From Acetobacteraceae bacterium (GTDB lineage Bacteria > Pseudomonadota > Alphaproteobacteria > Acetobacterales > Acetobacteraceae), in NCBI GenBank assembly GCA_027311485.1, contig DAICYU010000162.1, positions 1 through 8,056 on the forward strand: a stretch of DNA of 8,056 nt, read 5' to 3'. Under the pieces are notes generated by a model. That model was not told the origin of the DNA and did not search any database. It was given only the letters and a program-made list of their open reading frames with translations. Below are positions 6,716 to 8,056 of this stretch, piece after piece. The position numbers and the translations under genes were made by a program. How positions within the stretch are numbered: the stretch's first letter is position 1; the number at the start of each line of letters is the position of its first letter.

Positions 6716-7597
6716 ATGGCCGTTCTGGTCAACGCCGACACCAAGGTCATCTGCCAGGGCTTTACCGGCCAGCAGGGCACCTATCACAGTGAGCAGGCGA
6801 TCGCCTACGGCACCAAGATGGTCGGCGGCGTCACGCCTGGGAAGGGCGGCACGACGCACCTGGGCCTGCCGGTGTTCGACACGGTATGGGAATGCCGGGA
6901 GAAGACGGGCGCCGACGCATCCGTGATCTACGTGCCGCCGCCGTTCGCCGCGGATGCCATCCTGGAAGCGATCGATGCCGAGTTCCCGCTGATCGTGTGC
7001 ATCACCGAAGGCATTCCGGTGCTGGACATGGTGCGCGTGAAGCGGGCGCTGTCGGGATCGAAGTCCCGGCTGATCGGGCCGAACTGCCCGGGCGTGATCA
7101 CGCCGGACGCGTGCAAGATCGGCATCATGCCGGGCCACATCCATAAGCGCGGCAGCGTGGGTATCGTGTCACGTTCCGGCACGTTGACCTATGAGGCAGT
7201 GGCGCAGACCACGGCGACGGGCCTGGGCCAGAGCAGCTGCGTCGGCATTGGCGGCGATCCGGTGAAGGGCACCGACTTCATCGAAGTGCTGGAGATGTTC
7301 CTGGCCGACCCGGAGACGAAGCAGATCATCATGATCGGTGAAATCGGCGGTCCGAGTGAGATGGATGCGGCCGAGTTCCTGGCGAAGAACCCGGTGAAGA
7401 AGCCGACTGTTGGCTTCATTGCCGGCGCCGCTGCGCCTCCGGGCCGGCGGATGGGCCATGCCGGTGCGGTGATCAGCGGCGGCAAGGACACGGCGGCGGC
7501 GAAGATGGAAGCCATGCGCGCCGCTGGCATCCATGTCGCCGACAGCCCGGCGGCGCTGGGCAGCACGATGGTGAATGTGCTGGCGGGCCGTACCTAA
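6716..7597 (+). CDS. sucD: Succinyl-CoA synthetase (ADP-forming) alpha subunit
   Basis: The 293-residue alpha subunit binds CoA and carries the phosphorylated histidine of succinyl-CoA synthetase. The N-terminal CoA-binding Rossmann domain has GFTGQQGT (15-22) and GGVTPGKGG (37-45). IGPNCPGVITP (120-130) and VSRSGTLTYE (151-160) follow. Glu208 in MIGEIGG is the residue that interacts with the phosphohistidine, and GRRMGHAGAV (243-252) contains the phosphohistidine itself, His247, matching His246 of the E. coli enzyme. Length and all motifs are normal for the family. It abuts sucC with no spacer and is followed 28 bases later by an intrinsic terminator, making it the last gene of the mdh-sucC-sucD transcript. 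In many alphaproteobacteria sucA/sucB follow; here they do not. Confidence 0.98.
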   Translation: MAVLVNADTKVICQGFTGQQGTYHSEQAIAYGTKMVGGVTPGKGGTTHLGLPVFDTVWECREKTGADASVIYVPPPFAADAILEAIDAEFPLIVCITEGIPVLDMVRVKRALSGSKSRLIGPNCPGVITPDACKIGIMPGHIHKRGSVGIVSRSGTLTYEAVAQTTATGLGQSSCVGIGGDPVKGTDFIEVLEMFLADPETKQIIMIGEIGGPSEMDAAEFLAKNPVKKPTVGFIAGAAAPPGRRMGHAGAVISGGKDTAAAKMEAMRAAGIHVADSPAALGSTMVNVLAGRT

Positions 7598-7625
7598 GCC
7601 AGCCGGACCAATCCGGGGTTGATCG

Positions 7626-7652
7626 CGGCGGGTGGCAACACCCGCCGTTTTT
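7626..7652 (+). terminator. Intrinsic terminator of the mdh-sucC-sucD operon
   Basis: CGGCGGGTG (7626-7634) pairs perfectly with CACCCGCCG (7639-7647) over a GCAA (GNRA) tetraloop, followed at once by five T residues (7648-7652). The 9-bp GC-rich stem, stable loop and T run 28 bases past the sucD stop make it a canonical rho-independent terminator. Confidence 0.93.
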
Positions 7653-7668
7653 GCAGGCCTCGACCCGA

Positions 7669-7688
7669 CCTGCCGCCATTGCGGCAGG
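7669..7688. other. Second perfect hairpin downstream of the terminator
   Basis: CCTGCCGC (7669-7676) pairs with GCGGCAGG (7681-7688) around a CATT loop, an 8-bp perfect stem. No T run follows on either strand, so it is not a canonical terminator. It lies 16 bases after the operon terminator and overlaps the putative -35 of the next gene, so it could be a back-up termination structure or a binding site. Confidence 0.45.
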
Positions 7689-7707
7689 GTCCATGTGGGT
7701 GAATGAT
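7679..7707 (+). promoter_or_regulatory. Candidate promoter of the monooxygenase gene
   Basis: TTGCGG (7679-7684), a 17-base spacer and AATGAT (7702-7707) resemble a sigma70-type promoter (3 of 6 and 4 of 6 matches). It would start transcription near 7714, about 45 bases before the ATG. A promoter is required here because the preceding operon ends in a strong terminator; the exact boxes are a weak assignment. Confidence 0.35.
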
Positions 7708-7718
7708 ACGGGCATGAA

Positions 7719-7734
7719 GCCCGGTGCACCGGGC
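7719..7734. repeat. Perfect 16-bp palindrome upstream of the monooxygenase, possible operator
   Basis: GCCCGGTGCACCGGGC reads identically on both strands. It lies just downstream of the predicted transcription start and 25 bases before the ATG at 7760, where a dimeric repressor would block transcription. As RNA it would form a 6-bp stem with a TGCA loop in the leader. Operator function is inference. Confidence 0.45.
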
Positions 7735-7746
7735 CAATCCGGAACC

Positions 7747-7751
7747 GGGAG
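7747..7751 (+). promoter_or_regulatory. Ribosome binding site deciding the monooxygenase start
   Basis: GGGAG lies 8 bases before the ATG at 7760. The alternative in-frame ATG at 7775 has no such site at suitable distance, so 7760 is preferred. Confidence 0.65.
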
Positions 7752-7759
7752 TGACTCGT

Positions 7760-8056
<297 letters not shown>

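Noticed and set aside
5501..7144. A 547-codon open frame on the minus strand opposite sucC and sucD
   Set aside because: Its composition is Arg/His/Asp/Gln-rich with no family motif, and it spans two well-identified genes; it is a shadow of their GC-rich codons.
5519..7597. sucCD as malate thiokinase (mtkAB) of a serine cycle
   Set aside because: The sequences read as ordinary SucC and SucD, they follow mdh directly, and no serine-cycle genes are visible. A tree would settle it.

Overview
The window is GC-rich bacterial chromosome. An AFG1/ZapE-type ATPase lying near malate dehydrogenase, which is followed directly by both succinyl-CoA synthetase genes, is an arrangement I associate with Alphaproteobacteria. 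Protein sequence feel points to Rhodospirillales/Acetobacteraceae, but that last step is inference. I see no tRNA, rRNA, CRISPR array, insertion sequence or phage gene.

Layout. Bases 1-1935 are a leftward unit: a 612-residue two-domain enzyme (CysQ/inositol-monophosphatase-like phosphatase fused to an ADP-ribosylglycohydrolase). Its stop codon overlaps, as ATGA, the start of a second leftward gene that runs off the window edge and resembles a 2OG-Fe(II) oxygenase N-terminus. A 56-bp divergent gap separates this unit from rightward zapE (1992-3149). A leftward sulfotransferase gene (3203-4270, start uncertain) sits between zapE and the TCA operon. It is convergent with zapE and divergent from mdh, and has an AT-rich upstream patch and some atypical codons, so it looks inserted. 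A ~280-bp gap then leads to the operon mdh-sucC-sucD (4551-7597), tightly spaced with good Shine-Dalgarno sites and closed by a textbook GNRA-loop terminator at 7626-7652. After a ~160-bp gap holding a second hairpin, a candidate promoter and a perfect 16-bp palindrome, a rightward flavin-dependent Baeyer-Villiger-type monooxygenase begins at 7760 and is cut by the window end.

How the genes work together. Mdh interconverts malate and oxaloacetate, and SucCD interconverts succinyl-CoA and succinate with nucleotide phosphorylation. They form one co-transcribed TCA-cycle block; sucAB/lpd are not attached here because the terminator follows sucD directly. The other genes are not obviously part of that pathway. 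The most unusual item is the phosphatase/ADP-ribosylglycohydrolase fusion, whose two active sites suggest consecutive or coupled steps on an ADP-ribose- or adenosine-phosphate-type substrate. A speculative side link is that sulfotransferases release PAP, the substrate of CysQ-type phosphatases.
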